Assembly (NCBI RefSeq): GCF_020786625.1
Contig: NZ_JAJGRC010000001.1
Span: forward strand, 434,001-498,000
Direction: 5' to 3'
Length of the DNA: 64,000 bases
DNA from: Salinicoccus sp. RF5
GTDB lineage: Bacteria > Bacillota > Bacilli > Staphylococcales > Salinicoccaceae
Of this stretch, positions 23,713 to 33,152 are shown one piece after another (the stretch's first letter is position 1; every line of letters starts with the position of its first letter). Below the pieces are notes generated by a model. The model was not told the DNA's origin. It searched no databases and was given only the letters and a program-made list of their open reading frames with translations. The position numbers were made by a program, and so were the translations under genes.

Positions 23713-25419
23713 CTAGCTTCTGCTGCTCTTCACCTTCAGGCCGCGGTAACGGTTGATGGCCGCGCAGAATTCCTGTTTTCTCGGCAGCGCAAGATTCCCC
23801 GGATGGCCGGTATAGGGGGAAATGGAATCGAGGCCATTCTTTTCAATATGCGCATAGATGACGTCGGCCGCTTCCGACAGCGTCCGCCTGTCATCCAATA
23901 CCTCATTCCTGAAATAATCCAGCATGACCGCAATGCAGTTCGTCTGACTGTCATCGACAAGCTGCTCCAGCCCCGACATGTCGATCGGTTCCCTGCCATA
24001 GAGGATGCTGGTCCTGCCTTTCGACTTCAGTCTTCCGTCCTTCCCGGCTTTCGAGAACCCTGCTTTCAGGGGAATTCTGGAACTCACCTCGCCGAACTGG
24101 TCATCAGAGGGGTTCTCACGCCTATACCCTTCCGTTTTGGCGATCTCCTTGGCAGCATCCGTAACATCCTTCAGCCTGTATTCATCCATCATGAGCACCT
24201 GGTCGGCCGCTTCAAAATAGTCGCCAGAGCCACCGACAATCAGGATGGTCGACACGCCTTTGTCATCATACAACGGCTTCACTTTGCTCGAGAATGGTGT
24301 GATCGGCTCCTTGTCCGGTGCAATCAGCTTCTGCATCCTTGCGTCCCGGATCATGAAGTTCGTCGCTGATGTATCCTCATCAATGAGCAGGAGGGACGAC
24401 CCATATTCCAGCGCCTCCATGACATTTGCCGCCTGGGAGGTGCTTCCGCTGGCATTTTCGGTCGAAAACGCCCTTGTATCCTTTTTGGCGGGCAGGTTGT
24501 TGATGAAGGTGCTGATGTTCACCTTCTCTATGTTCCGCCCGTCTTCCGCCCGTATCTTCGATGCATCGGGCCGGGTGATGACCATCTCTCGGCCATCCCC
24601 CGGGATGTGATGGTAGACCCCGCGTTCCAGTGCCTGGAGCAGGGTCGACTTCCCATGATACCCGCCGCCGACGATCAGGGTGATTCCTTCAGGGATGCCC
24701 ATCCCGGTCACTTTCCGGCCGCTCGGCAGGGCAATCTCAATTTCAAACCGCTCCGGACTTGCAAATGGTACCGCACCCTCCATCGGTCTGTCGGAGACGC
24801 CGCTTTTCCGGGGGAGGATGGAATCATTCGCCACAAACGCGACCAGATTCCTGCGTGCCAATTCCTCCTTCACATATGTCTGATCGACCATGAGTGTCGT
24901 TTGCTCCTTGAGCGCCTCCTGGTCCAGATTCCTATACAGCAGAGCCTTCTCGGCCACCTTTGGGAGTATGTCCATGAAGATGTGTACAGCGGCCTTCCCG
25001 AGTATCTTCCTGCCTGCTGCAGGCATCCCGACTTCAAAGCGCACTTCCAGTTCCTTCTCCCCGATCATTACGGAAGTTCGTTCCAGAATCTCCTGGCCGC
25101 ACCTGTCGATCTGGATGCTGGCCCTGCCCTTAGAGGTCTTCTTTTCAGCTTGTGTCTGATCTGCGAATGCCCGTGTCAAAAAGTCGGATGCTGCGATGAC
25201 CTTGGTTTTGCCATCCAGCAGGTCATCAGGGATGCCGGCTGTGTCCTTATCCATGATGATACGCATCTTGGATGGCGGTGCATATGGATCGGACTGGATA
25301 TTGTCCACGGCAAGTCTGAACCGCTCAAAGCGGTATGTGCCCTTCAACCGTTTGTATGCTCCGTATTTCTGCCCATCCAGGCTTTTCAGCAACGCTTCAA
25401 ACTGCTTGGAATCCTTCAT
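23713..25419 (-). CDS. Predicted ATPase of the ABC class (COG3044 family)
   Basis: A 568-residue cytoplasmic protein with a single ABC-type ATPase site. The Walker A is VGGGYHGKSTLL near residue 252 and Walker B SLLLIDEDTSATNFM near residue 335; a long N-terminal domain (~230 residues) precedes it. Family members are common in Bacteria and are sometimes mislabelled as isomerases; their function is not established, though RNA-related roles have been suggested. It is monocistronic and divergent from the AI-2E transporter gene. Confidence 0.82.
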   Translation of the reverse strand: MKDSKQFEALLKSLDGQKYGAYKRLKGTYRFERFRLAVDNIQSDPYAPPSKMRIIMDKDTAGIPDDLLDGKTKVIAASDFLTRAFADQTQAEKKTSKGRASIQIDRCGQEILERTSVMIGEKELEVRFEVGMPAAGRKILGKAAVHIFMDILPKVAEKALLYRNLDQEALKEQTTLMVDQTYVKEELARRNLVAFVANDSILPRKSGVSDRPMEGAVPFASPERFEIEIALPSGRKVTGMGIPEGITLIVGGGYHGKSTLLQALERGVYHHIPGDGREMVITRPDASKIRAEDGRNIEKVNISTFINNLPAKKDTRAFSTENASGSTSQAANVMEALEYGSSLLLIDEDTSATNFMIRDARMQKLIAPDKEPITPFSSKVKPLYDDKGVSTILIVGGSGDYFEAADQVLMMDEYRLKDVTDAAKEIAKTEGYRRENPSDDQFGEVSSRIPLKAGFSKAGKDGRLKSKGRTSILYGREPIDMSGLEQLVDDSQTNCIAVMLDYFRNEVLDDRRTLSEAADVIYAHIEKNGLDSISPYTGHPGNLALPRKQEFCAAINRYRGLKVKSSRS

Positions 25420-25556
25420 TCAAATTCTCCTTTGGCTCATGTGTTTCATTGATTATACCCTTCCCTGATTTTAGCAATCCAATTGTAAGAAGTATAGCCA
25501 TTGTAAAATACGATGCCGCGGTCCGGGTATGGAGTATAGAAGAAAGGAGTGTTTGA

Positions 25557-26639
25557 ATGACACATAAAATCTGGTTCCGTACAGCCGTCGCCATTATTTT
25601 TTCATTACTGATCATACGCTTGTTCATGGAAGTTCAAGGCATATTTTCTCCGATCGTGGTGGTCGTACAGACCATCTTCCTGCCCCTGCTGCTTGGTGGA
25701 GTCCTTTTTTATCTGACAAGACCTATATTGTATTTCCTCGAAGAAAAGGGCTTTCCGAAATGGTCCGCCATCTTGGCTATCTTCATTTTGCTGGGAGTGC
25801 TCATTTGGCTGTTTTACATCCTGATTGCACCAATTGTTGCCAGCCAGATCAATTCCTTTGTGAATAATGCGCCCGGAATCATCAGAAGTGCAGAAGAATA
25901 TGGAAGATCCCTACTGAGCCAGCGTGAGAACCTGCCGGATTCTGTCCGGGAACAGGCCAACAGCATAGCCGGACAATTTTCCGACTGGGCTTCGAATGTC
26001 GGCTCGTGGATCGTATCTTTCCTGACTGGTCTGGTTTCTGGGGTGCTTACCCTCATCCTCGTTCCATTCTTCCTGGTGTACATCCTGATCGACCACCAGA
26101 AGTTCGCACCGTTTGTCGCCCATTTCTTTACCGGTGAAAGACGGACATGGATCCGCAAAACGCTGCATGATGTGGATGAAATCTTGAAGGCCTATATCGT
26201 CGGACAGTTGTTCGTCAGCCTGTCTGTCGGGGCCATGCTGCTGATCGGCTATCTGCTCATTGGCCTTGACTATGCCTTCCTTCTTGCGCTCATCGGTGTC
26301 GCAACCAATATCATTCCGTTTTTGGGTCCCTATCTCGCTGTGATTCCAGCATTGATAATCGCTCTTGTTCAGGATCCGATCATGGCTTTGTATGTGGCGA
26401 TCATCATGATTGTCGCCCAACAGATTGAAGGGAACCTGATCACACCGAATATCATGGGCAACGCACTGAATGTTCATCCCCTGACAGTGATCACGATCAT
26501 ACTCGCAGCTGGAAACATTGCCGGCATCTGGGGCATCATACTCGCCGTCCCCTTCTATGCGGTGCTTAAGGTCATCGTGACGAACATCTATGAAAAACGG
26601 GAGGAGATTACAAGGACAGCAAGAACAGACCTATACTGA
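25557..26639 (+). CDS. AI-2E (PerM/YdiK) family membrane transporter
   Basis: A 360-residue protein with seven to eight membrane segments: pairs near the N-terminus (9-27, 30-55, 64-90), a ~80-residue amphipathic region with RENLPDSVREQA, then segments from about 155 to 340. The block YAFLLALIGVATNIIPFLGPYLAVIPA is the family signature. Members include AI-2 exporter TqsA and Na+(Li+)/H+ antiporters of halophiles; the substrate here is open. AAAGGAG precedes the ATG by 9 bases. Confidence 0.85.
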   Translation: MTHKIWFRTAVAIIFSLLIIRLFMEVQGIFSPIVVVVQTIFLPLLLGGVLFYLTRPILYFLEEKGFPKWSAILAIFILLGVLIWLFYILIAPIVASQINSFVNNAPGIIRSAEEYGRSLLSQRENLPDSVREQANSIAGQFSDWASNVGSWIVSFLTGLVSGVLTLILVPFFLVYILIDHQKFAPFVAHFFTGERRTWIRKTLHDVDEILKAYIVGQLFVSLSVGAMLLIGYLLIGLDYAFLLALIGVATNIIPFLGPYLAVIPALIIALVQDPIMALYVAIIMIVAQQIEGNLITPNIMGNALNVHPLTVITIILAAGNIAGIWGIILAVPFYAVLKVIVTNIYEKREEITRTARTDLY

Positions 26640-26661
26640 TCGGAAAAGTATGAACAGTTGA

Positions 26662-26702
26662 CTATAAATAATGCCCATCCTCCGGATGGGCATTATTTAT
26701 AG
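26662..26702. terminator. Bidirectional terminator with a 19-bp perfect stem
   Basis: CTATAAATAATGCCCATCC and its exact complement flank a TCC loop. It ends both the AI-2E gene and the convergent aldolase gene, whose stop codon lies inside the right arm. Confidence 0.88.
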
Positions 26703-27728
26703 CTTCCCTATGTCTGCAATCAATGCCTCTACATCGTTTTCTTTGGTCGACCAGCTGGTACAGAAGCGGATCACTTTCCTGTCTTCATCCAGTTCTTCCC
26801 ATGGCTGGAAAGCATACTTTCGGCTCAATTCATCCATCTGTTCCGTCGTCAGCACGGGAAACAGCTGATTGGTCGGCGATGGATAATGCATGTTAATCCC
26901 TTTGCTTTCAAAGCCTTCCTGGAGACGTTTTGCCATTTTCAGGGCATGACGTGATATGTCCACATACAGGTCGTCTTGAAACAGCACTTTGAACTGGATG
27001 CCGAGCAGCCGCCCCTTTGCCAGCATGCCGCCCTTCTGCTTGATGATATAGCGGAAATCCTCTTTGAGGGCGCTATTCGATATTACAACTGCCTCCCCAA
27101 ACAATGCCCCCACCTTTGTACCGCCGATGTAGAAGACGTCGCATAACCTGGCCAGGTCGGCCAGGGTGACATCATTGTCTTCAGCGGCAAGTGCATATCC
27201 AAGCCTCGCCCCGTCCACCATGAGATGAAGATTATGATCATCACAGACCTTCCGGATCTCCTCCAGTTCCTGCTTGGAATACATGGTCCCCGACTCGGTC
27301 GGCTGGGAGATGCAGACCATCTTCGGCTGGGCCATATGCTCACGGATGGGACTGGTCCAGTGTCCATCCACAAAGTCCTGGATCTGCATCGCACTGATCT
27401 TCCCATCTTCATTTTCAATCACCAGTACTTTGTGGCCTGTCGCTTCTATCGCTCCGGTTTCATCAGCTGCGATATGTCCGGAATCCGGGGCGATGACCCC
27501 CTGATGGGTCCGGAGAGCTGATGAAATGATGGTCAGATTCGCCTGCGTACCGCCGACCATGAAATGTACATCCACATCGTTATCACATAATCTTGTGATC
27601 AGCGCCTTCGCCTCATCCGAATAGTGGTCCCTGCCGTAGCCAGGAAGCTGTTCTTCATTCGTCTCTGCAAGCTTTTCCATAATCCTTGGGTGTGCACCTT
27701 CAGTATAGTCATTGTCGAATCGGATCAT
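26697..27728 (-). CDS. Low-specificity threonine aldolase-like PLP enzyme
   Basis: A 343-residue fold-type I PLP enzyme. Motifs: FDNDYTEGAHPRI near the N-terminus, GGTQANLT (phosphate contact), the ADETGAIEATGHKV block, VDGARLG with the Asp that pairs with the PLP nitrogen, and GGTKVGALFGEA with the Schiff-base lysine. The family splits threonine and related beta-hydroxy amino acids to glycine and an aldehyde. The ATG at 27728 (MIRFDN) is chosen with AGAGG upstream over a GTG six codons earlier. Other beta-eliminating lyases are possible. Confidence 0.85.
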   Translation of the reverse strand: MIRFDNDYTEGAHPRIMEKLAETNEEQLPGYGRDHYSDEAKALITRLCDNDVDVHFMVGGTQANLTIISSALRTHQGVIAPDSGHIAADETGAIEATGHKVLVIENEDGKISAMQIQDFVDGHWTSPIREHMAQPKMVCISQPTESGTMYSKQELEEIRKVCDDHNLHLMVDGARLGYALAAEDNDVTLADLARLCDVFYIGGTKVGALFGEAVVISNSALKEDFRYIIKQKGGMLAKGRLLGIQFKVLFQDDLYVDISRHALKMAKRLQEGFESKGINMHYPSPTNQLFPVLTTEQMDELSRKYAFQPWEELDEDRKVIRFCTSWSTKENDVEALIADIGKL

Positions 27729-27832
27729 CCCTATCCCTCTTTTCACATGGTTTGGCCCAAAAGCACCTTCACTTTTATAATAGTGTCATATGGATGCGGC
27801 CGTCAATCATGTGCCCCTCGATTTTCTTTCCA

Positions 27833-27861
27833 CAAAAAAGGAGCGCCAGCAGGCGCTCCTT
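27833..27861 (-). terminator. Rho-independent terminator of the CopB-type ATPase gene
   Basis: On the minus strand AAGGAGCGCC and GGCGCTCCTT pair around a short loop, followed by a T-run. Confidence 0.85.
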
Positions 27862-27869
27862 CTTATTCA

Positions 27870-29930
27870 TCATTCAACTTCGAAACGGTGCAGCAGCTGT
27901 GCATTGATGGCGACTATGATGGTGCTCAAACTCATCAGGATCGCACCGACAGCAGGACTCAGAATGATGCCCCAGGGGGCAAGTACGCCGGCTGCCAATG
28001 GAATCGCGAAGATGTTGTAGCCGGTGGCCCAAATCAGATTCTGGACAAGTTTGTTGTACGTCTTCTTCGACAGGCTGAATATCGCAAGGATATCCTTCGG
28101 ATTACTGTCGACGAGCACGATATCTGCACTGTCCATGGCGATGTCTGTACCTGCTCCGACAGCAATGCCGACGTCTGCCCTCGTCAATGCGGGAGCATCA
28201 TTGATACCGTCGCCGGTCATCGCCACGACGAGTCCCCGTTCCTGGATTTCTGCCACCTTGTCCGCCTTCTGATCCGGCAGGACTTCGGCATAGACTTCAT
28301 CGATCCCAATCTGTTCTGCCACATGGTCTGCCACTTTCCGATTGTCTCCGGTCAGCATGATGGCTTTGATATTTCTTTTATGCAGTTCAGCCACCGTCTC
28401 TTTTGCACTTTCCTTGATTTTGTCTGCAAGTGCGATTGCTCCAGACAGCTCCTCATCCACCACGAGGAAGACGACGGTCTTACCCTGGCTTGACCATTCA
28501 TTGAAACGTGCATCATCAAAGTCGATATCATGTTCAGCAACGTAGCCGGGACTGACTACTTTGACATTCCTGCCTTCAATCTTTCCTTCGATACCGACGC
28601 CTGTAATGGAATTGAAATCGGACATTTCATGAAGCTCCAGATTCCTTGCAGAAGCTTCATCCACTATACCTGTCGCAATCGGATGCTCCGAATCATTTTC
28701 GACAGTTGCCGCATATGACAGGACTGCATCTTCATCCATGCTGCTGAAGGTCTCCATATCAGTGACTCCGAATGCTCCTTCAGTCAATGTGCCTGTCTTG
28801 TCGAATATCACTGCATTGATATTGCGCGCCTGCTCGAATTGGGGACGGTTGCGTATCAGCAGTCCATATTTTGCAGAAAGCGCAGTCGAAACTGAAATGA
28901 CGAGCGGTGCTGCCAGACCAAGAGCGTGCGGACAGGTGATGACCATGACCGTCACCATCCTCTGGATGGCCGTATCCACAGTCGATCCGATGGAGAGCCA
29001 GACGATGAAGGTGATGATTCCTGCAGCCAAGGCGATATAGAACAGCCACTTGGCTGCCTTGTTGGTGACATCCTGGGTCCTGGATTTGGTCTTCTGTGAG
29101 TCCTTCACCATTTCGATGACCTGATTCAGGTAGGACGCATCCATGAGTTTCTCTATTTCTACAGTGAGTGAGCCTTCCCTGTTGATCGACCCGCCGATCA
29201 CTTCATCACCTACGGATTTCACTACCGGCACCGACTCCCCGGTCAGCATCGATTCGTCCACCTGTGATTCCCCTTTTATGATCTTTCCGTCCAGAGGCAT
29301 CTTATCCCCAGGCTTCACCAGCACATGGTCCCCTGCTTTGATTTCATCGACACGCACTTCATCTGTAGAACCATCCCCTGAAATGCGGTGTGCCGTATCG
29401 GGCATGAGCGAGGCCAGAGACTCCAGGGCTTTGGATGCATTGTTGATTGAGCGCATCTCGATCCAGTGCCCGAGGAGCATGATGAGTACGAGTGTGGCGA
29501 GTTCCCAGAAGATCTGCTCTCCATTAAAACCGAATACGACGGCGACACTGTAGAAGAAGGCGATGGAGATGGCCATGCCGATCAGGGTCATCATGCCGGG
29601 TTCTCCACCCCTCAATTCATCGACGGCTCCCTTGAGGAACGGCCAGCCTCCATAGAAGTAGACGAAGGTGGACAATGCGGCGAGAATGTAGAGGTCACCT
29701 GTGAAACGCCACTCCACTCCCATGAATTCCTGGATCATCGGTGACAGCAGCATGATGGGAATGGTGACTATCAATATGACGAAGAATTTGTTGCGGAACT
29801 CTGCCACCATATCTCCATGATGGTCATGCCCCATGTGGCCATTATTGCTTTGTTCATGATTGTGGGAACTTTCATGTCCTTCATGACTTGTTCCCTTCTC
29901 ATGGTGATGTTTTCTACTATCATGTTCCAT
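27870..29930 (-). CDS. copB: Heavy-metal P1B-type ATPase, CopB class
   Basis: A 686-residue metal pump. A His-rich N-terminus (HHHEKG, HEGHESSHNH, HMGHDHHGD) replaces the CxxC ferredoxin-like domains; the membrane ion site is CPH (VITCPHALG) rather than CPC, the mark of CopB/P1B-3 pumps for copper or silver. The phosphorylated Asp is in DKTGTLT, the actuator loop in LTGESVPV, and the HP motif in SEHPIA. The ATG at 29930 (MEHDSRK) with GGGGAG upstream is preferred over the longer frame. Expression is probably controlled by the palindrome in its promoter. No copA, copZ or csoR lies beside it. Confidence 0.9.
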   Translation of the reverse strand: MEHDSRKHHHEKGTSHEGHESSHNHEQSNNGHMGHDHHGDMVAEFRNKFFVILIVTIPIMLLSPMIQEFMGVEWRFTGDLYILAALSTFVYFYGGWPFLKGAVDELRGGEPGMMTLIGMAISIAFFYSVAVVFGFNGEQIFWELATLVLIMLLGHWIEMRSINNASKALESLASLMPDTAHRISGDGSTDEVRVDEIKAGDHVLVKPGDKMPLDGKIIKGESQVDESMLTGESVPVVKSVGDEVIGGSINREGSLTVEIEKLMDASYLNQVIEMVKDSQKTKSRTQDVTNKAAKWLFYIALAAGIITFIVWLSIGSTVDTAIQRMVTVMVITCPHALGLAAPLVISVSTALSAKYGLLIRNRPQFEQARNINAVIFDKTGTLTEGAFGVTDMETFSSMDEDAVLSYAATVENDSEHPIATGIVDEASARNLELHEMSDFNSITGVGIEGKIEGRNVKVVSPGYVAEHDIDFDDARFNEWSSQGKTVVFLVVDEELSGAIALADKIKESAKETVAELHKRNIKAIMLTGDNRKVADHVAEQIGIDEVYAEVLPDQKADKVAEIQERGLVVAMTGDGINDAPALTRADVGIAVGAGTDIAMDSADIVLVDSNPKDILAIFSLSKKTYNKLVQNLIWATGYNIFAIPLAAGVLAPWGIILSPAVGAILMSLSTIIVAINAQLLHRFEVE

Positions 29931-29961
29931 ATAATCACTCCCCACATTTCATTTCATTCAC

Positions 29962-29990
29962 ACTATACCCCTTAGGGGTATTGATGTAAA
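29962..29990 (-). promoter_or_regulatory. CopB promoter with a CsoR-type palindrome in the spacer
   Basis: Minus-strand TTTACA (29990-29985) and TATAGT (29967-29962) are 17 bp apart. Between and overlapping them is ATACCCC-TTA-GGGGTAT (29965-29981), the A/T-flanked C4/G4 palindrome typical of CsoR/CstR-family repressor sites. Confidence 0.75.
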
Positions 29991-30121
29991 CAATTTTGCA
30001 TGCCCTGCCGAATTGACATGCCGTAGAATGTATAAACAGTGGGTTTTTCAATAAACAAGCTTTATGTTACAGTGGAATGGCAATCACGAATATCGATTAT
30101 ATTCCTATGGAGAGATTTTTT

Positions 30122-30313
30122 ATGAAGAGCAACAGCGCAATACTCTATCTATTGCTTGCTGTAGCACTTGTCATCCTAATCAGCGGCATCTACAACATCG
30201 CAGTCAACAACACGGCGAGTGTCGTGCAGATTCTTGCACTGACTGGCCTTGGCGCTCTTATAATAGTAGCGCTTCTGGGTTACACCGTAAGTTACTTCAC
30301 TACACGAAAATAA
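30122..30313 (+). CDS. Small two-segment membrane protein, function unknown
   Basis: A 63-residue protein with hydrophobic segments at about residues 6-25 and 34-58 and a basic TTRK end. I choose the ATG at 30122 since GGAGAG lies 6-7 bases upstream; a frame start at 30077 lacks a ribosome site. No family recognised. A terminator follows. Confidence 0.65.
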   Translation: MKSNSAILYLLLAVALVILISGIYNIAVNNTASVVQILALTGLGALIIVALLGYTVSYFTTRK

Positions 30314-30330
30314 CTGTATAAAGCCGCAAG

Positions 30331-30364
30331 AAAGCCCACATGAGTCATCATGTGGGCTTTTTCG
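30331..30364 (+). terminator. Rho-independent terminator, probably bidirectional
   Basis: AAAGCCCACATGA and TCATGTGGGCTTT form a 13-bp stem with a GTCA loop and TT beyond. It separates the small membrane protein gene from convergent fruA. Confidence 0.85.
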
Positions 30365-30366
30365 TG

Positions 30367-32241
30367 CTATTGTTTGATTGGTTTTTTCAGGAGTCCAAGC
30401 ATCACTGCAGCTATCAGCGTACCTATAAGGAGTGAAAGCAGGAACATGAGTCTGCCTTCTCCAATGGTCAGTGCAACAAAGAGTCCGCCATGCGGGGCAT
30501 TGACCGTCGTTGCAAATGCCATTGCAAGGGCGCCTGCTGTTGCAGAACCGACTACCATGGATGGAATGACCCGGAGCGGGTCGGCGGCTGCGAATGGAAT
30601 GGCCCCTTCGGTGATGAAGGATGCACCCATGATCAGGTTGGTCGGCCCGGAGGACCTCTCCACCTGGGTGAACCTATTCCTGAACACCATGGTTGCCACA
30701 GCAATCGCAAGTGGCGGTACCATCCCGCCGATCATCGCTGCAGTGATCGGTTCCGGGTTGTTGGCAGACAGTGCTGCGATGCCGAAGGCATAGGCCGCCT
30801 TGTTGATTGGACCACCCATATCTATAGCCATCATCCCGCCGACAATCGCACCGAGGAGGACGATGTTGCCCCCGCTCATATTGCTTAGCGTCGTATTCAT
30901 CCAGTCATTGAGTGCCGTAGCAGGCGGATCGACGATGTAGTACATGATGATCCCTGTCAGGAACACGCCAAGAAGCGGGTAGAGCAGGACAGGTTTCAAT
31001 CCATCAAGCACCTGCGGCAGGCCTTCAAGAAGTTTCTTGATGCCGACCATGAGATAGCCTGCGAGAAAACCTGCAATCAGACCGCCGAGGAAGCCTGAGC
31101 CCATCGTCGATGCCATGAGCCCGCCAATCATGCCTGGAGCGAGACCTGGCCTGTCAGCTATGCTCATTGCGATGAAACCGGCGAGAATTGGAATCATCAG
31201 CTGGAAGGCATTGCCACCGATGAAGTTGATCATTTCTGCAAGCGGATTATACTGTGCGTGGTCCGGATCGGCGGAGTGGATGCCGAACATGAAACTGATT
31301 GCAATCAGTATACCGCCGGCGACGACGAACGGCAGCATGTTGGAGACACCGTTCATCAGGTGCTTGTAGATGGAAGGCTTGCCCTTGGCACTCTTCTGCC
31401 CTTCCATCTGCTTTTTGGACTGTTCTGCACGGTATGGTGTTCTTGATGTATCGAGTGCCTGATTGATCAGTTCCTCAGGGCGTTTGATGCCATCCGCAAC
31501 AGGTGCTTCCACGACATTCCTGCCATCAAAGCGTCCCATCTGGACGTTTGTATCCGCTGCGACGATGATGCCGGAAGCACGGGCGATATCCTCATCCGTC
31601 AGTTCGTTCTTCACGCCTGCAGATCCGTTCGTCTCAACCTTGATGTCGTAACCCATTTCGCCTGCCTTCTTTTTCAATGCATCAGCCGCCATATAGGTGT
31701 GCGCGATTCCTGTCGGACATGCTGTGACACCCAGGATGAACGGACGGTCGGATGGTTCCGAAACAGCATCCTCCGTCGGCTCGGAGTCGTCGAAAGCATC
31801 GATCGTTTCGATGACTTCATCTTTTGTGGAAGCATTCATCAGCTGGTTTCTTGCATCGTCATTCATCAGTATGGTGGACAGTTTCGCCAGCGCATCCAGG
31901 TGCGTAGTCGCCTGACCCTCGGGCGCGGCGATCATAAAGAACAGATATGCCGGCTGACCGTCCATGGAAGCGTAGTCAATGCCTTCCTGGCTGCGCCCGA
32001 ACATGATCGCCGGCTCAAGCACTTCCGCAGTCTGCGCATGGGGTATTGCGATGCCATCACCCACGCCCGTCGTACTTTGTGACTCCCGTCTATGGATGGC
32101 TTCCTGGAACTTATCCTTTTCGGAAATCTTTCCTGCTTCATGCAGCCCTTCCACCAGTTCCGTGATGACAGCATCCTTTTCTGATGCACGGACGTTCATA
32201 TTGATAGTGTCTTTAGTCAAAAGTTCTGTAATTCTCATCAT
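30367..32241 (-). CDS. fruA: PTS fructose transporter subunit EIIABC
   Basis: A 624-residue fusion in the order IIA-IIB-IIC. IIA (about 1-145) has the phosphorylated histidine in GIAIPHAQT; IIB (about 168-270) has the phosphorylated cysteine in VTACPTGIAHTYMAADAL; IIC (from about 290) has the membrane segments and GGAIPFAAADPLRV-type motif. It imports fructose while making fructose 1-phosphate. The first ATG overlaps the fruK stop (ATGA); a second ATG follows at once. Last gene of fruR-fruK-fruA. Confidence 0.95.
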   Translation of the reverse strand: MMRITELLTKDTINMNVRASEKDAVITELVEGLHEAGKISEKDKFQEAIHRRESQSTTGVGDGIAIPHAQTAEVLEPAIMFGRSQEGIDYASMDGQPAYLFFMIAAPEGQATTHLDALAKLSTILMNDDARNQLMNASTKDEVIETIDAFDDSEPTEDAVSEPSDRPFILGVTACPTGIAHTYMAADALKKKAGEMGYDIKVETNGSAGVKNELTDEDIARASGIIVAADTNVQMGRFDGRNVVEAPVADGIKRPEELINQALDTSRTPYRAEQSKKQMEGQKSAKGKPSIYKHLMNGVSNMLPFVVAGGILIAISFMFGIHSADPDHAQYNPLAEMINFIGGNAFQLMIPILAGFIAMSIADRPGLAPGMIGGLMASTMGSGFLGGLIAGFLAGYLMVGIKKLLEGLPQVLDGLKPVLLYPLLGVFLTGIIMYYIVDPPATALNDWMNTTLSNMSGGNIVLLGAIVGGMMAIDMGGPINKAAYAFGIAALSANNPEPITAAMIGGMVPPLAIAVATMVFRNRFTQVERSSGPTNLIMGASFITEGAIPFAAADPLRVIPSMVVGSATAGALAMAFATTVNAPHGGLFVALTIGEGRLMFLLSLLIGTLIAAVMLGLLKKPIKQ

Positions 32242-33152
32242 TTCACCTCTTCTATCGTCTGGATTTCTATCTGGTCAAGCAGTGCTTCTATGTCCCCACG
32301 TGTGGCAAGATCATCACTGAACGCCGTGGCGCTGCCGCATGCTATGGCATATCTGAGCTGTTCCGTGATGGGATGCCCTTTTCTGCTGATGAAACCGGCA
32401 ACAGTAGAATCCCCGGCGCCGACCGAATTCTTCAACGTTCCTTCCGGCGACGGGACATAGTACCTATGCTCCGGGTTGATGAACAGCGCACCATCGCTGC
32501 CGAGGGTGAGCAGAATATTCTTTGCTCCAAGATCGAGCAGTCCCGTTGCCGCCTCGATCATCTCAGCTTTGGTCGACGGCTTCTTGCCGGTGATGCCTTC
32601 AAGTTCAAACAGGTTCGGTTTTATCAGATATGGCCTGTATTTGAGTGTCGATGTCAGCTTGTCGCCTTCGGCATCGATGGTGAACTCTATTCCTTTACTG
32701 TCAAGAAGCTGTGCCAGTTTTTCGTACAAGTTGTCGTGTCCCGAGGGAACACTTCCTGCAAATACGACATGGTCTTCTGTGGTGAGTTTTGATAGCTGGT
32801 CTTTCAGCCTATCGATATCGGAAGTGTCAATTATTGGCCCTGCAGCATTGATTTCCGTCTCTTCACCAGTTTTCAATTTAATATTTATGCGCGTGTCCCC
32901 CATAACTTTGATGAAGTCATGATGGATGCCCTGACTTTGAAGCGTCTCTTCTATGAAAGTTCCTGTGAACCCACCGACAAAACCGAGTGCGGTCGACGGC
33001 ACTTCAAGGGCATTCAGAATCCTGGAAACATTAATTCCTTTACCTCCGGCATATTTTGCAGTGTCGCTGGTCCGGTTCAAAGCGCCAATTTCAAGCGCAT
33101 CCAGGCGGACAATATAATCCACCGAAGGATTGAATGTGACTGTATAGATCAT
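32238..33152 (-). CDS. fruK: 1-phosphofructokinase
   Basis: A 304-residue PfkB-family kinase converting fructose 1-phosphate to fructose 1,6-bisphosphate. It shows TFNPSVDYIV at the N-terminus, the GGKGINVSRIL substrate motif, SGSVPSG-like FAGSVPSGH, and the catalytic GAGDSTVAGF signature with Asp base. Start overlaps the fruR stop as TAATG, so all three genes are coupled. Confidence 0.95.
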   Translation of the reverse strand: MIYTVTFNPSVDYIVRLDALEIGALNRTSDTAKYAGGKGINVSRILNALEVPSTALGFVGGFTGTFIEETLQSQGIHHDFIKVMGDTRINIKLKTGEETEINAAGPIIDTSDIDRLKDQLSKLTTEDHVVFAGSVPSGHDNLYEKLAQLLDSKGIEFTIDAEGDKLTSTLKYRPYLIKPNLFELEGITGKKPSTKAEMIEAATGLLDLGAKNILLTLGSDGALFINPEHRYYVPSPEGTLKNSVGAGDSTVAGFISRKGHPITEQLRYAIACGSATAFSDDLATRGDIEALLDQIEIQTIEEVK

